NCBI RefSeq assembly: GCF_014472415.1
Contig: NZ_JACSZV010000042.1
Span: 1-58,431, forward strand
Origin: Pseudomonas sp. N40(2020)
Lineage (GTDB): Bacteria; Pseudomonadota; Gammaproteobacteria; Pseudomonadales; Pseudomonadaceae
DNA: 58,431 nucleotides
Reading direction: 5' to 3'
Each line of letters starts with the position of its first letter. The stretch's first letter is position 1. The notes beneath the pieces were generated by a model that was given only the letters and a program-made list of their open reading frames with translations, was not told the DNA's origin and ran no database searches. Shown here in pieces: positions 50,623 through 58,352 of the stretch. The translations under genes were made by a program, and so were the position numbers.

Positions 50623-50933
50623 CTGTAATCCTTGAAGGTTTTATCTTGCACTTTGCCGGTGATTGGATTGGATACCTTATCCGGTGATTGTACAGATCCC
50701 GCCGCCCCCGATCCGGTATGGCCTCCTTCAATTGAACTGATTTCATTGATGTTGACGTCATAAGTCGTTCCGGAATATGTCGTGCTTTCAAGCACGGCAA
50801 CGCCAGCCGTCAGATCCACACTTTTCAATTTTCCCTGCAAACACTGCGGGTTGATTGAGCCTGGGAATTTGCCCCAAATTCGAAGATATGTGCCTTCAGG
50901 GGTAGCAACGAGGTCATCGGCAAAAGTACTCAT
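50619..50933 (-). CDS. hypothetical protein, 104 aa
   Basis: Unrecognised soluble protein starting MSTFADDLVATPEGTYLRIW. AGGAA lies six bases before this ATG, a good site, which selects it over one ten codons upstream. A compact beta-rich stretch (residues 15-60, with CLQGKLKSVDLTAGVAVLESTTYSG) is followed by a Gly/Ser/Lys-rich tail. Lower GC than its neighbours suggests recent arrival or relaxed selection. No signal peptide. Confidence 0.65.
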   Translation of the reverse strand: MSTFADDLVATPEGTYLRIWGKFPGSINPQCLQGKLKSVDLTAGVAVLESTTYSGTTYDVNINEISSIEGGHTGSGAAGSVQSPDKVSNPITGKVQDKTFKDYS

Positions 50934-51296
50934 TTCTGGTTCCTTCAGAATAATTATTGGCATACAACTGGCCTCAATATAGTTCTTGAATCAAATGCGC
51001 TTATATCGTTTTGAATTTTTCAATATCGCGTTTAAGTCGCACGCATAAAAAACGCATGGACGCAGCTCAGAGGGATTGGGTGCAGTCATGCTGCTGTGTC
51101 GCGATACGGACGCCGCTGGCGTTGATCAATAGGGTCGAACTTTCTGTGCGCAAGGCAACTCTGAAAGAGTCGGAGGGTGCTGGCTTCGTCAGAAAAACTA
51201 TCCATCCGGTCAGAAACGGCATTTGCCGTGTAAGATTTCGCTCCACGTAACGCCAACCACGAATGGCCCCAGGCGGCCCCACCAAGAGCGATATAC
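50934..51296. other. 363-base region without a clear gene
   Basis: The part next to the hypothetical gene is AT-rich (TTATTGGCATACAA, TTTTGAATTTTTC) and holds its promoter. The rest, up to the heme oxygenase start, has only short or antisense frames with unnatural composition. The bphO promoter should lie in the last hundred bases; no clear operator was seen. Confidence 0.5.
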
Positions 51297-51911
51297 ATGC
51301 CAGCAAAGGCCCGTGAAATTTATGTGCCACCCGTGCTGCAAGATCTGCGAGCCGGCACTGCCGAACTGCACATCGCACTGGAAAAACGCCTTCCTTTTTT
51401 CTCCGATACCCTCGATGCGCAAGCTTTTGGGCGCCTGATGCAGGCCTATTACGGTTTCTACGCACCTCTGGAAAACGCTTTGCAGCGCAGCGGTTCAGTC
51501 CCCGACGATTTTGATCTGACGCCACGTCTCAAGACCCACACGCTGCGCGGCGACCTGCGTGCACTGGGTATGGCAGACGCCGCGCTGGCAAGCCTGCCGA
51601 TTTGCCAGCAGTTGCCGCTGATCGACTCCAGCGCTGCCTGCCTTGGCGTGTTGTACGTGCTTGAAGGCGCAACCTTGGGCGGGCAGATCCTGCGCCGGGA
51701 AATCGCCGCGCGTCTGGCTGTGGATGCCGACAACGGCGCGGCGTTTCTGGATATTTACGGTGCCGCGACCGGTCGGCGCTGGCGTGATTTCATCGAATAC
51801 CTGGGCAGTCGACCGATGGACGCCGCCGAGCGTGAGGCCGTCGTGTGTGCCGCCCAATCTACATTCAGCTGTTTCGAGCGCTGGCTCGAAAGCCAGGAGG
51901 TACTGGCGTGA
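51297..51911 (+). CDS. bphO: biliverdin-producing heme oxygenase
   Basis: A 204-aa enzyme of the heme oxygenase fold. His25 in TAELHIALEKRL is the likely proximal heme ligand, and LYVLEGATLGGQILRREIA near residues 117-135 is the distal helix with its Gly-rich kink. It opens heme to biliverdin, iron and CO. The stop overlaps the GTG start of the bacteriophytochrome gene (GTGA), so chromophore synthesis and receptor are translationally coupled, as in other BphO-BphP pairs. Confidence 0.93.
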   Translation: MPAKAREIYVPPVLQDLRAGTAELHIALEKRLPFFSDTLDAQAFGRLMQAYYGFYAPLENALQRSGSVPDDFDLTPRLKTHTLRGDLRALGMADAALASLPICQQLPLIDSSAACLGVLYVLEGATLGGQILRREIAARLAVDADNGAAFLDIYGAATGRRWRDFIEYLGSRPMDAAEREAVVCAAQSTFSCFERWLESQEVLA

Positions 51912-54145
51912 CCGAGCAAGAAAAAGAGACTTTTGAACAACTGCTGAGCAATTGTGCCGACGAGCCGATTCGTTTCCCCGGCGCGATCCAGCCCCACGGC
52001 TTGTTGTTGACCCTGAGCGAGCCTGCGCTGGACATCATTCAAGTCAGTGCCAACGTCGAAACCCTGCTGGCCCGCGCGCCAGAAGAGCTCATTGGTCAGC
52101 CGCTGGAGCGCCTGATCGGCGACGTGGATGCCCAGGCCGTGCGCGTGGCGTTGCAGCAACCGGCACTCTTCGATGTGCCACCGCTGCGTTTTCAGCTCAA
52201 TGGCACGGCGTTCGAAGGCTTGCTGCATCGCCATCAAGGCGTGTTGATTCTGGAGCTGGAAATCCACGCGGAGAACTTCCAGCCACGCAACGTTGCCGGT
52301 AATCAAACCCACTTGGGGCGGATGCTCCAGCGGTTGCACGCGGCGACCACGTTGCAGGCGCTGTACGACATCAGCGTCCAGGAAATCCAGGCCCTGACCG
52401 GTTACGACCGGGTGCTGATCTACCGTTTCGAGGAGGAGGGCCACGGTCAGGTCATCGCCGAAGCCTCCTCCCCGTCGATGGAAGTGTTCAATGGCCTGTT
52501 CTTCCCGGCCTCGGACATTCCCGAGCAGGCCCGCGAGTTGTACCGCACCAACTGGCTGCGGATCATCCCCAATGCCGACTATCAACCGGTGCCGTTGGTG
52601 CCGAAGCTGCGTCCTGACACGCAGACGCCGCTGGATTTGAGTTTCGCCACGCTGCGCAGCGTGTCGCCGATTCACTGCCAATACATGAAGAACATGGGCG
52701 TGCTGTCGTCGATGAGCATTTCCCTGCTCAAGGGCGACAAGCTGTGGGGCCTGATCAGTTGCGGCAACCGTCAGCCGTTGCATGTGCCGCATGAATTGCG
52801 CAGCGCATGCCAGACCATCGGCCAGGTGCTGTCGTTGCAGATCAGCGCGATGGAATCTCTGGAAATCAGTCGTCAGCGAGAAGAGAAGCTCGATGCGCTG
52901 GCGCTGCTCAACCAAGCGATGATCGATTCGCCGCAAAACGTTTTCGATGGCCTGGCAAACCTGCCGCAAACTCTCATGGCGCTGACCAATGCGGGCGGTG
53001 TCGCGATCATTGAAGACAAGCAGATGCACCATTACGGTATCTGCCCGGAACCCGATGAGATCCGCGCCCTGCACAAATGGTTGCAAGAGAGCGGCCAGTC
53101 GGTGTTCGCCAGTCATCACCTGGCCAGCGTTTATCCGCCGGCCGCGCAATATCAGCAGGTAACCAGCGGCGTGCTTGCCATGAGTCTGCCCAAACCGGTG
53201 GCAAACGGCGTGCTGTGGTTTCGTCCCGAGGTGAAAGAAAACATCAACTGGAGCGGCGATCCGCGCAAACCGCTGGCGCTGGAAAATTCCGACGCCGGTT
53301 TGCATCTGCGTCCGCGCACGTCGTTCGAAATCTGGAAAGTCGAGATGGCCGGGATCTCCACCAAGTGGAGCCACGGCGACCTGTTCGCCGCCAACGACCT
53401 GCGCCGTTCGGCGCTGGAAAACGATCTGGCCCGCCAGGTGCGCCGCGAGCAGGATGCGGTGCACGCCCGTGATGAATTGGTGGCGGTGGTCTCGCACGAC
53501 CTGCGTAACCCGATGACGGTCATTTCGATGCTCTGCGGTCTGCTGCAAAAGGACTTCAGCTCCGAAGGTCACCATCCCTCGCGGCGCATCTCCACGGCCA
53601 TCGACACCATGCAACAGGCCGCCGCACGCATGAATACGCTGCTGGAAGACTTGCTCGATACTTCGAAAATCGATGCCGGACGCTACACCATTACGCCGCA
53701 GCGGCTCGACGTGGGGCAGATGTTTGACGAAGCTCAAGCCTTGCTCGGGCCGCTGGCGCAGGACAAGGACATCCGCATTTCCTTCGAGGCCGATCCCGGC
53801 CTGCGTATCCATGCCGACCCCGAGCGCTTGTTTCAGGTGCTGTCGAATCTGGTCGGCAACGCGATCAAGTTCACCCCGCGCCTGGGCGCAGTCGATGTGC
53901 TGGCCAAATCCGTGGGCAGCGATATTGTTTTCACCGTGCGCGACAGTGGTGAAGGCATTCCCAAGGAAAACCTGGCCCGCGTCTTCGACCGTTACTGGAC
54001 TGTGAAAGAGGGCAACCCGACCGGCACCGGCCTGGGTTTGTACATCAGCCAAGGCATTGTCGAAGCCCATGGCGGGCGGATTTTCGCTGAAAGCGAGGTG
54101 GGGCAGGGCAGCGAGTTCCGCTTCACCGTGCCGCGTCTGGACTGA
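51908..54145 (+). CDS. bphP: bacteriophytochrome sensor histidine kinase
   Basis: A 745-aa red/far-red light receptor kinase starting at GTG. Domains: PAS (about 15-115), GAF (130-300), PHY (320-500), then dimerisation/phosphoacceptor and ATPase domains (515-745). Cys16 in LSNCADEPIRFPGAIQPHG is the expected biliverdin attachment site; Asp203 in FPASDIPEQAR is the chromophore-pocket DIP motif. His530 in VVSHDLRNPM is the phosphoacceptor; N-box NLVGNAIKF and G-box GTGLGLYI follow. No response regulator gene is adjacent; the next gene is an exporter. The partner regulator must lie elsewhere. Confidence 0.95.
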   Translation: MTEQEKETFEQLLSNCADEPIRFPGAIQPHGLLLTLSEPALDIIQVSANVETLLARAPEELIGQPLERLIGDVDAQAVRVALQQPALFDVPPLRFQLNGTAFEGLLHRHQGVLILELEIHAENFQPRNVAGNQTHLGRMLQRLHAATTLQALYDISVQEIQALTGYDRVLIYRFEEEGHGQVIAEASSPSMEVFNGLFFPASDIPEQARELYRTNWLRIIPNADYQPVPLVPKLRPDTQTPLDLSFATLRSVSPIHCQYMKNMGVLSSMSISLLKGDKLWGLISCGNRQPLHVPHELRSACQTIGQVLSLQISAMESLEISRQREEKLDALALLNQAMIDSPQNVFDGLANLPQTLMALTNAGGVAIIEDKQMHHYGICPEPDEIRALHKWLQESGQSVFASHHLASVYPPAAQYQQVTSGVLAMSLPKPVANGVLWFRPEVKENINWSGDPRKPLALENSDAGLHLRPRTSFEIWKVEMAGISTKWSHGDLFAANDLRRSALENDLARQVRREQDAVHARDELVAVVSHDLRNPMTVISMLCGLLQKDFSSEGHHPSRRISTAIDTMQQAAARMNTLLEDLLDTSKIDAGRYTITPQRLDVGQMFDEAQALLGPLAQDKDIRISFEADPGLRIHADPERLFQVLSNLVGNAIKFTPRLGAVDVLAKSVGSDIVFTVRDSGEGIPKENLARVFDRYWTVKEGNPTGTGLGLYISQGIVEAHGGRIFAESEVGQGSEFRFTVPRLD

Positions 54146-54167
54146 TCGCCGAAACACCTGAACCCCG

Positions 54168-54198
54168 TGTAGGAGCAGCCTGCGGCAGCTCCTGTACA
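54168..54198. repeat. remnant of REP family B
   Basis: TGTAGGAGCAGCCTGCGGCAGCTCCTGTACA keeps the outer arms of the family B repeat but has lost the CTGCGATCTTTTGAT centre, leaving one short hairpin. It may act as terminator for bphP. Confidence 0.75.
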
Positions 54199-54292
54199 GA
54201 GTGTGTTGTTGGCAGGGTGATTTTCTTCAATACCGGGGGCGGGGCGCTGGTTACCGTGAGCGCCTTGTTCCCCGATTTGAAGCAGGTGTGCG

Positions 54293-54880
54293 ATGAGTCT
54301 GATTATCTCGATGGCGGCGTTTGCCCTAGCCGCGTCCATTACCCCCGGCCCGGTCAACATCGTCGCGTTGAGTTCCGGCGCGCAGTTCGGCTTTCGCGCC
54401 AGCCAGCGGCATGTCCTCGGTGCGACGCTGGGGTTTGTGCTGCTACTGGTGCTGATGGGGCTGGGCCTGCATGAAGTCCTCAAGCTCTGGCCGTTCATGA
54501 CCCGCGTGGTGCAACTGGCCGGGGTGGCGTTTCTGCTGTTCATGGCCTGGAAGCTGGCGACCGACAACGGGCAGTTGAATGCCGGCGACTCGGGCCGCGC
54601 GCCATCGATGCTCTATGGCGCGGTCATGCAGTGGCTCAACCCGAAAGCCTGGCTGGCCTGCGTGGCCGGGATGGGCGCGTTTGTAGCCGATGGCGAGGCG
54701 CGGTTGGTTTGGCAGTTTGCGGCGGTGTATCTGGTGATCTGCTATCTGTCGGTGGGCTGCTGGGCGTATGCCGGGACGTTTTTGCGCGGGTATCTGGGCA
54801 ATCCGGCGGGGATGCGCCTGTTCAATCGAGTGATGGCGGGGTTGTTGGCGTTGAGTGCGGTTTATCTGCTGTTGCCTTGA
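54293..54880 (+). CDS. LysE-family amino-acid exporter
   Basis: A 195-aa inner-membrane protein with five to six membrane segments. AASITPGPVNIVALSSGAQFG near residues 13-33 is the family's PGP-N signature, and MQWLNPKAWLACVAGMG near 110-126 the second conserved site. The family exports basic or hydrophobic amino acids. AGCAGGTG lies nearby before the start. It is separate from bphP (147 bases with a repeat remnant) and convergent with the AraC gene, whose product could regulate it. Confidence 0.9.
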   Translation: MSLIISMAAFALAASITPGPVNIVALSSGAQFGFRASQRHVLGATLGFVLLLVLMGLGLHEVLKLWPFMTRVVQLAGVAFLLFMAWKLATDNGQLNAGDSGRAPSMLYGAVMQWLNPKAWLACVAGMGAFVADGEARLVWQFAAVYLVICYLSVGCWAYAGTFLRGYLGNPAGMRLFNRVMAGLLALSAVYLLLP

Positions 54881-54901
54881 AATCCCCGCAGGGGGTCGAT
54901 G

Positions 54902-55735
54902 TCAGCCGCGATATTGGCCGGGGGTCGCCGCCAGATGTTGTTTGAACGCCCGTTGAAAATGCGCCTGATCGGCAAACCCCGCCTCAAGCGCCACATCGGC
55001 AATCAACTGTCCTCTGCGCAACCGTTCGCGGGCGAACTGGATGCGCTGGTTGACCACAAACGCGTGCGGCGTCATGCCGTAATGCTGTTTGAAAGCGCGT
55101 ATCAGGTAGGACGGTGACAGCTGCGCCGCGCTGCAAATGTCGTCGAGGCTCAGCAGCTCGGTGCAGTGTTCGCGGATGAAATCGGCGGCGCGTTCAAGCT
55201 TGAAATTCGGTTCTCGCACGGGCGCTTGCGCCGGGTTCAAGCGCAGTTGCAGATCGGTGAAAAACTCCACCGCGGCGCTGTGTTTGCGCAAGACATCCTG
55301 TTGGTCATTGACCAGCAACTCATACAACCCGTTGAGATCATTGAACAGCCTGGCGTCGTCGAGATGCGTGGTCGCGAAGCGACGAAATTCCACGTCGGCG
55401 GCAAACCCCAGTTGATGCTGCAAGTCGGTCAGCCACGGAGTCTCAACGTACAGCATCACGTACGACCACGGTTGATCATCGATCGGATTGCACGCATGCA
55501 CATCACCGGGATTCATCAGCACCACGGTGCCCGCCGCCACTTCGAACTGCGCCTGTTCGTGCACATACGTGCTGCGCCCGGCGGTGATCGCACCGATAGA
55601 AAAATGCGCGTGGGAATGCCGCGCATAGCAGACTTCTCGGCCATCGGCGATGGCCCGCGCCTCGATAAAGGGCAGGGCGTCGTCGCGCCAGAAGCGTGGG
55701 GCTTTTTCAGGGTTTTTCGCGGCAGCGTGTTTCAT
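54902..55735 (-). CDS. AraC-family regulator with cupin sensor domain
   Basis: A 277-aa regulator. The N-terminal half is an AraC-binding cupin (HSHAHFSIGAITAGRSTYVHE near residues 38-58; VLMNPGDVHACNP near 70-82). The C-terminal half has two helix-turn-helix units: LLSLDDICSAAQLSPSYLIRAFKQHYGMTPHAF and ADVALEAGFADQAHFQRAFKQHLAATPGQYR. The start MKHAAAKNPEKAP has GGGAT ten bases upstream; an ATG three codons earlier is also possible. AraC regulators of this type often stand beside LysE exporters, as here, where they are convergent. Confidence 0.9.
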   Translation of the reverse strand: MKHAAAKNPEKAPRFWRDDALPFIEARAIADGREVCYARHSHAHFSIGAITAGRSTYVHEQAQFEVAAGTVVLMNPGDVHACNPIDDQPWSYVMLYVETPWLTDLQHQLGFAADVEFRRFATTHLDDARLFNDLNGLYELLVNDQQDVLRKHSAAVEFFTDLQLRLNPAQAPVREPNFKLERAADFIREHCTELLSLDDICSAAQLSPSYLIRAFKQHYGMTPHAFVVNQRIQFARERLRRGQLIADVALEAGFADQAHFQRAFKQHLAATPGQYRG

Positions 55736-55797
55736 CGACGTCATCCCGGCAGGCCAGCGCCCGAGTGTATTAGCTCTGGCCGGCAAAGACTCTGAAA

Positions 55798-56466
55798 CTA
55801 GCACCGCTCAGCCACTAGCAGCAAAGACTGCGGCACAGGGCTTTGCGGATGCTGTGGCTCTTGCAGTCCGGCCAGTTCAAACCCGGCCATGTCCAGCGCG
55901 TTTATCCAGCTCGACAGCGTGCGGAAGTACCAGGGCATCGGTTGCCACTGGCCCTTGAACCCGGCGAACGTCTCTTCCCGCCAGCCGTCCTGATAATCAC
56001 CCGCCGCGACGGCCCACGGGTGCAGCGTCTGAATCACCAGTGCGCCGCCAGGCACCAGCAACGCGTTCATCGCGGCGAGCAACGGGATGATGTCCTGTTG
56101 CAGCAAAGAGAAATTCGCACAGATCAGGTCATAGTCGCGACCGATGTCCACCGTAGCCTCAACCAACGCTTCATAACTGGCGACATGCGCCTGCGATGCA
56201 CCGGCCAGACGCGCCGCTTCCACCAGCGTCGCATCGCCATCCACGCCCGTCGCCTCAATGCCCCGATCCACCAGTGCCCGCAACAGCCAGCCTTCGCCGC
56301 AACCGAGGTCGAGCACCCGCTGCGGTTGACGGCCCATGATCGCCAACACAATCGCCTGATCGGTGACCTGTTGACGGCTTTCGATGGCGCCGCTGCGGAT
56401 CACTTCGATCCAGGCGTGGGCGTTGTTGTGCCAGCTCTGCAACAGGGTGGATTCGAGGGAGGGCAT
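55798..56466 (-). CDS. SAM-dependent methyltransferase, class I
   Basis: A 222-aa methyltransferase. Motif I is VLDLGCGEGWLLRAL at about residues 51-65, with the acidic residue of motif II in ATGVDGDATLV, motif III DLICANFSLL and ALLVPGGALVIQTLHPWA for motif IV-V. The start MPSLESTLLQSWHNNAHAWIEVIRS is chosen on fit; the frame runs 25 codons further upstream without similarity. The substrate is unknown. It lies 62 bases upstream of the AraC gene on the same strand. Confidence 0.88.
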   Translation of the reverse strand: MPSLESTLLQSWHNNAHAWIEVIRSGAIESRQQVTDQAIVLAIMGRQPQRVLDLGCGEGWLLRALVDRGIEATGVDGDATLVEAARLAGASQAHVASYEALVEATVDIGRDYDLICANFSLLQQDIIPLLAAMNALLVPGGALVIQTLHPWAVAAGDYQDGWREETFAGFKGQWQPMPWYFRTLSSWINALDMAGFELAGLQEPQHPQSPVPQSLLLVAERC

Positions 56467-56532
56467 GTCGGTGTCCGGACAGTTGAGTAGAGGATGCCGT
56501 TTGCAAAAAATCAGTATGGACGCCGGACTCAA

Positions 56533-56570
56533 GATCGCCATGCAGGATGCACTGGCCCTGCATGGCGATC
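56533..56570. terminator. perfect 14-bp hairpin after the DUF6124-like gene
   Basis: GATCGCCATGCAGG, ten bases, CCTGCATGGCGATC. It lies ten bases beyond the stop of the minus-strand gene and about 65 bases before the methyltransferase start. No T-run follows, but the stem is very stable. Confidence 0.7.
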
Positions 56571-56580
56571 CGTCAGCTAC

Positions 56581-56946
56581 CTACTGCGGCAGGCGCAGCT
56601 TGTCCAGCAATCGGTTGACCAACAGCTCGTTCAACATGATCACCCGTTGCAGCGCCAGCAGCGGTTTACGCTCCGGGCCACCCACCGAGTCAGCGATATT
56701 ACCGGCCATGGCGTGGGCGTATGACAGCGATTCACAGGCTTCGACCAGCAGGGTTTCGTCATCCAGCGTGGGGTCGACGAGAAAGACGGGGCGAAACTTG
56801 GGCGATGCTGGCGGAGCTGCCAGGTCTTCGGGCTTGAGGTAGTAGTCGAGGGCGCGATCGGTCGCCTCTTTTACCTTTTGCAGGTCGAGCGCGGGGTCGT
56901 GGGGGATGGGATCGGTGTGCGGTGGGTTGGGCGTGATTTTGAACAT
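56581..56946 (-). CDS. DUF6124-like Pseudomonas protein
   Basis: A 121-aa soluble protein starting MFKITPNPPHTDPIPHD, a beginning I recall from a Pseudomonas-specific family annotated DUF6124 (earlier DUF3077). A low-complexity Pro/Asp start is followed by helices: KVKEATDRALDYYL, then LLVEACESLSYAHAMAGNIAD and VIMLNELLVNRLLDKL. No enzyme motif. GGAG lies eight bases before the ATG and is partly inside the arm of a long inverted repeat; an upstream ORF in the same frame stops 15 bases before the start. Function unknown; translation control seems likely. Confidence 0.8.
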   Translation of the reverse strand: MFKITPNPPHTDPIPHDPALDLQKVKEATDRALDYYLKPEDLAAPPASPKFRPVFLVDPTLDDETLLVEACESLSYAHAMAGNIADSVGGPERKPLLALQRVIMLNELLVNRLLDKLRLPQ

Positions 56947-56956
56947 AGATAAAGCT

Positions 56957-57040
56957 CCAATTTAAAAAATGGGAGCCATCACCCTCGCTACCAAACGGCG
57001 GGTGGCGGCCATGCGCGGGTTGGTAGACCGGTTAAATTGG
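56957..57040 (-). promoter_or_regulatory. nested inverted repeats covering the ribosome binding site
   Basis: Outer arms CCAATTTAA (56957-56965) and TTAAATTGG (57032-57040) are perfect inverted copies; inner arms CTACCAA (56988-56994) and TTGGTAG (57020-57026) nest within. On the mRNA the 3' outer arm contains the first two bases of the GGAG ribosome site of the DUF6124-like gene. Pairing would hide that site; translation of the enclosed ORF could open it. Seen directly except for the effect. Confidence 0.6.
56962..57012 (-). CDS. possible leader ORF, MAATRRLVARVMAPIF
   Basis: A 16-codon ORF ending in TAA fifteen bases before the DUF6124-like start and in the same frame. The frame is open much further upstream, back to a TAG near 57150, with GTG as the only other plausible start. 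The ORF lies wholly between the outer arms of the inverted repeat. No clear ribosome site precedes its ATG. It may be a regulatory leader, or the reading frame may only reflect a conserved RNA. Confidence 0.4.
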   Translation of the reverse strand: MAATRRLVARVMAPIF

Positions 57041-57503
57041 GAAACCCGGCGCTCACAGAGGAGCCCCACGCATGCCCACCATACAAAGCTATACCTTAAA
57101 AAAGAGACAGCATCGAGGGTGTCGCAACAACGACAATTTAAAGCGGGCTACCAAACCCGATCACTGTTTTTCAGTGACAGGGAAACGATACAACCCGCCC
57201 CACAGCCGCGTAAGCCGGCGGATTCTGGCGTACGCGTAGGTAACGGCGCAAGGTGTTGTAGGGAGGATGGCGTAACGGTTTGTGTGCTTTAAACGTTCGC
57301 TCGAAGTTGTGTTTAAGCATGGAAGATGCCGAGCGGCGAACCTGAGCCCAGATCGCTCACGGACTACAATTTTGGGCGTCATGACCTACAAGCTCGCGAG
57401 AACCCGCCGACTTGTCGGTCTTGGAGCAAGGTCCTATCGTTTGCCGGTCAAAACTTAATCACTTAAGCTGGTCAGCATGAATACACATCCTTCGGAGGCT
57501 CCG
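57041..57503. other. upstream part of DUF6124-like leader and gap to next gene
   Basis: No confident gene. Hairpins include TCACTG-TTTTT-CAGTGA (57161-57177), GCGGGCTACCAAACCCG (57144-57160, repeating the CTACCAA word of the leader) and CCGAC-TT-GTCGG (57407-57418). A plus-strand frame 56969-57292 exists but has unnatural composition and overlaps the leader. The stretch from 57290 is lower in GC and leads to two small plus-strand genes. Confidence 0.5.
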
Positions 57504-57650
57504 ATGGCCACCACCAGAAAGACCGACAAACCTAACAAAAAGGAAGTTCGTAATGAGCTGACATTCCTTGATGTTCGGCAAGCCGCGCGTGATGGGCAGA
57601 AAGTGTTCGATAAATTTGTGATCACTGGCAGGCTACCTATTACAAAGTAG
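57504..57650 (+). CDS. small basic protein, 48 aa
   Basis: A short ORF begins MATTRKTDKPNKKEVRNEL and ends in TGRLPITK. GGAGG lies five bases before the ATG, a near-perfect ribosome site, which supports it strongly; an ATG nine codons upstream is in frame but has no such site. Highly basic at the N-terminus, then a helix-like LTFLDVRQAARDGQKVFDKF. It is six bases upstream of another unknown gene and probably co-translated with it. Low GC suggests acquired DNA. Function unknown. Confidence 0.6.
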   Translation: MATTRKTDKPNKKEVRNELTFLDVRQAARDGQKVFDKFVITGRLPITK

Positions 57651-57656
57651 GCCTGA

Positions 57657-57923
57657 ATGCCAGCCATCAAGATTTCTGCGCTTTTTGAACAAATCACTAA
57701 CTGGCAAAACTTCGCTGCACATTTTTATAACTACAAGGTGTGCGGTGAGTTACCCGGGATTTTCGGGCGTGACGAACGACTCGATCTGACCGATATGCCG
57801 GTCACCGGCCCGGATGCGCATAACCGAAGCGAGTGGGGCTCATTTCTGCGCAATGTACATTGCCAGATTGTTGAGCCTTGGACGCTGGGCAGGATTGCCT
57901 TTCCCGATTTGGACGATCTGTAA
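57657..57923 (+). CDS. small hypothetical protein, 88 aa
   Basis: Unrecognised soluble protein starting MPAIKISALFEQITNWQNFAA, rich in aromatic residues, with two Cys and an acidic C-terminus (FPDLDDL). It starts six bases after the stop of the 48-aa gene; TAGG seven bases upstream is a modest ribosome site. The pair (small basic protein followed by acidic protein) has the size and layout of a two-gene module, but no toxin-antitoxin motif is visible and no such role is claimed. The GFA-family gene follows after 27 bases. Confidence 0.6.
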   Translation: MPAIKISALFEQITNWQNFAAHFYNYKVCGELPGIFGRDERLDLTDMPVTGPDAHNRSEWGSFLRNVHCQIVEPWTLGRIAFPDLDDL

Positions 57924-57950
57924 ATTGAGGTCGAGCAGAGGAGGTGTGAC

Positions 57951-58343
57951 ATGGATCGATTGACTGGCGGTTGCCTATGCGGCGATGTCCGTTTCGAAGT
58001 GACAGGTCAGCCCTACCGCGTCGGCATCTGCCACTGCCTCGACTGCCGCAAGCGCCACGGCGCGCTGTTCGGTACCTCGGCCATATTTCCCGAGGATGCG
58101 TTGAAGGTCATCGGCGAAACCCGTGACTATAACGGGCGCTTTTTCTGCCCGCGCTGCGGCTCACCGGTGTTCACGCGTTCGGCAGATGAAGTGGAAGTCA
58201 ACGTCGGGTCGCTCGATGAACCGAACCAGTGCAAGCCCACCTATGAGCTCTGGACCATTCGCCGTGAGGCGTGGCTACCGGCGCTGCCACTGGCTCACCA
58301 TTACGAACGCGACCGTGAAGGCACAGAGCGCACAGAGCAATAG
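57951..58343 (+). CDS. GFA-family zinc protein
   Basis: A 130-aa protein of the glutathione-dependent formaldehyde-activating enzyme/CENP-V fold. All zinc ligands are present: Cys8 and Cys10 (GGCLCGDVRFE), Cys27, Cys29 and Cys32 (CHCLDC), Cys66 and Cys69 (CPRCGS). The family is named after Gfa, but most members have no proven activity with formaldehyde. GGAGG lies nine bases before the ATG. The hydrophilic tail ERDREGTERTEQ is variable. A REP follows directly. Confidence 0.92.
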   Translation: MDRLTGGCLCGDVRFEVTGQPYRVGICHCLDCRKRHGALFGTSAIFPEDALKVIGETRDYNGRFFCPRCGSPVFTRSADEVEVNVGSLDEPNQCKPTYELWTIRREAWLPALPLAHHYERDREGTERTEQ

Positions 58344-58352
58344 TGGACCCAT

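Noticed and set aside
51067..51525. A 152-aa minus-strand frame upstream of and across bphO
   Set aside because: It overlaps the 5' part of the heme oxygenase gene, has antisense-like composition and lacks a ribosome site.
51755..54157. An 800-aa open frame antisense to bphO/bphP
   Set aside because: It mirrors the whole bacteriophytochrome gene, is rich in His, Gln and Arg as antisense frames of high-GC genes are, and shows no domain. The sense strand has all catalytic motifs.
56969..57292. A 107-aa plus-strand frame in the DUF6124-like leader
   Set aside because: Its start lies within the inverted repeat, it has no ribosome binding site, and its Arg/Gln/Ser-rich composition changes abruptly. 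The leader's structure is better explained from the minus strand. Conservation analysis could reverse this.
57504..57923. Toxin-antitoxin system
   Set aside because: Only size and spacing suggest it. No ribbon-helix-helix, HTH, PIN, RelE or other known motif is visible in either protein.
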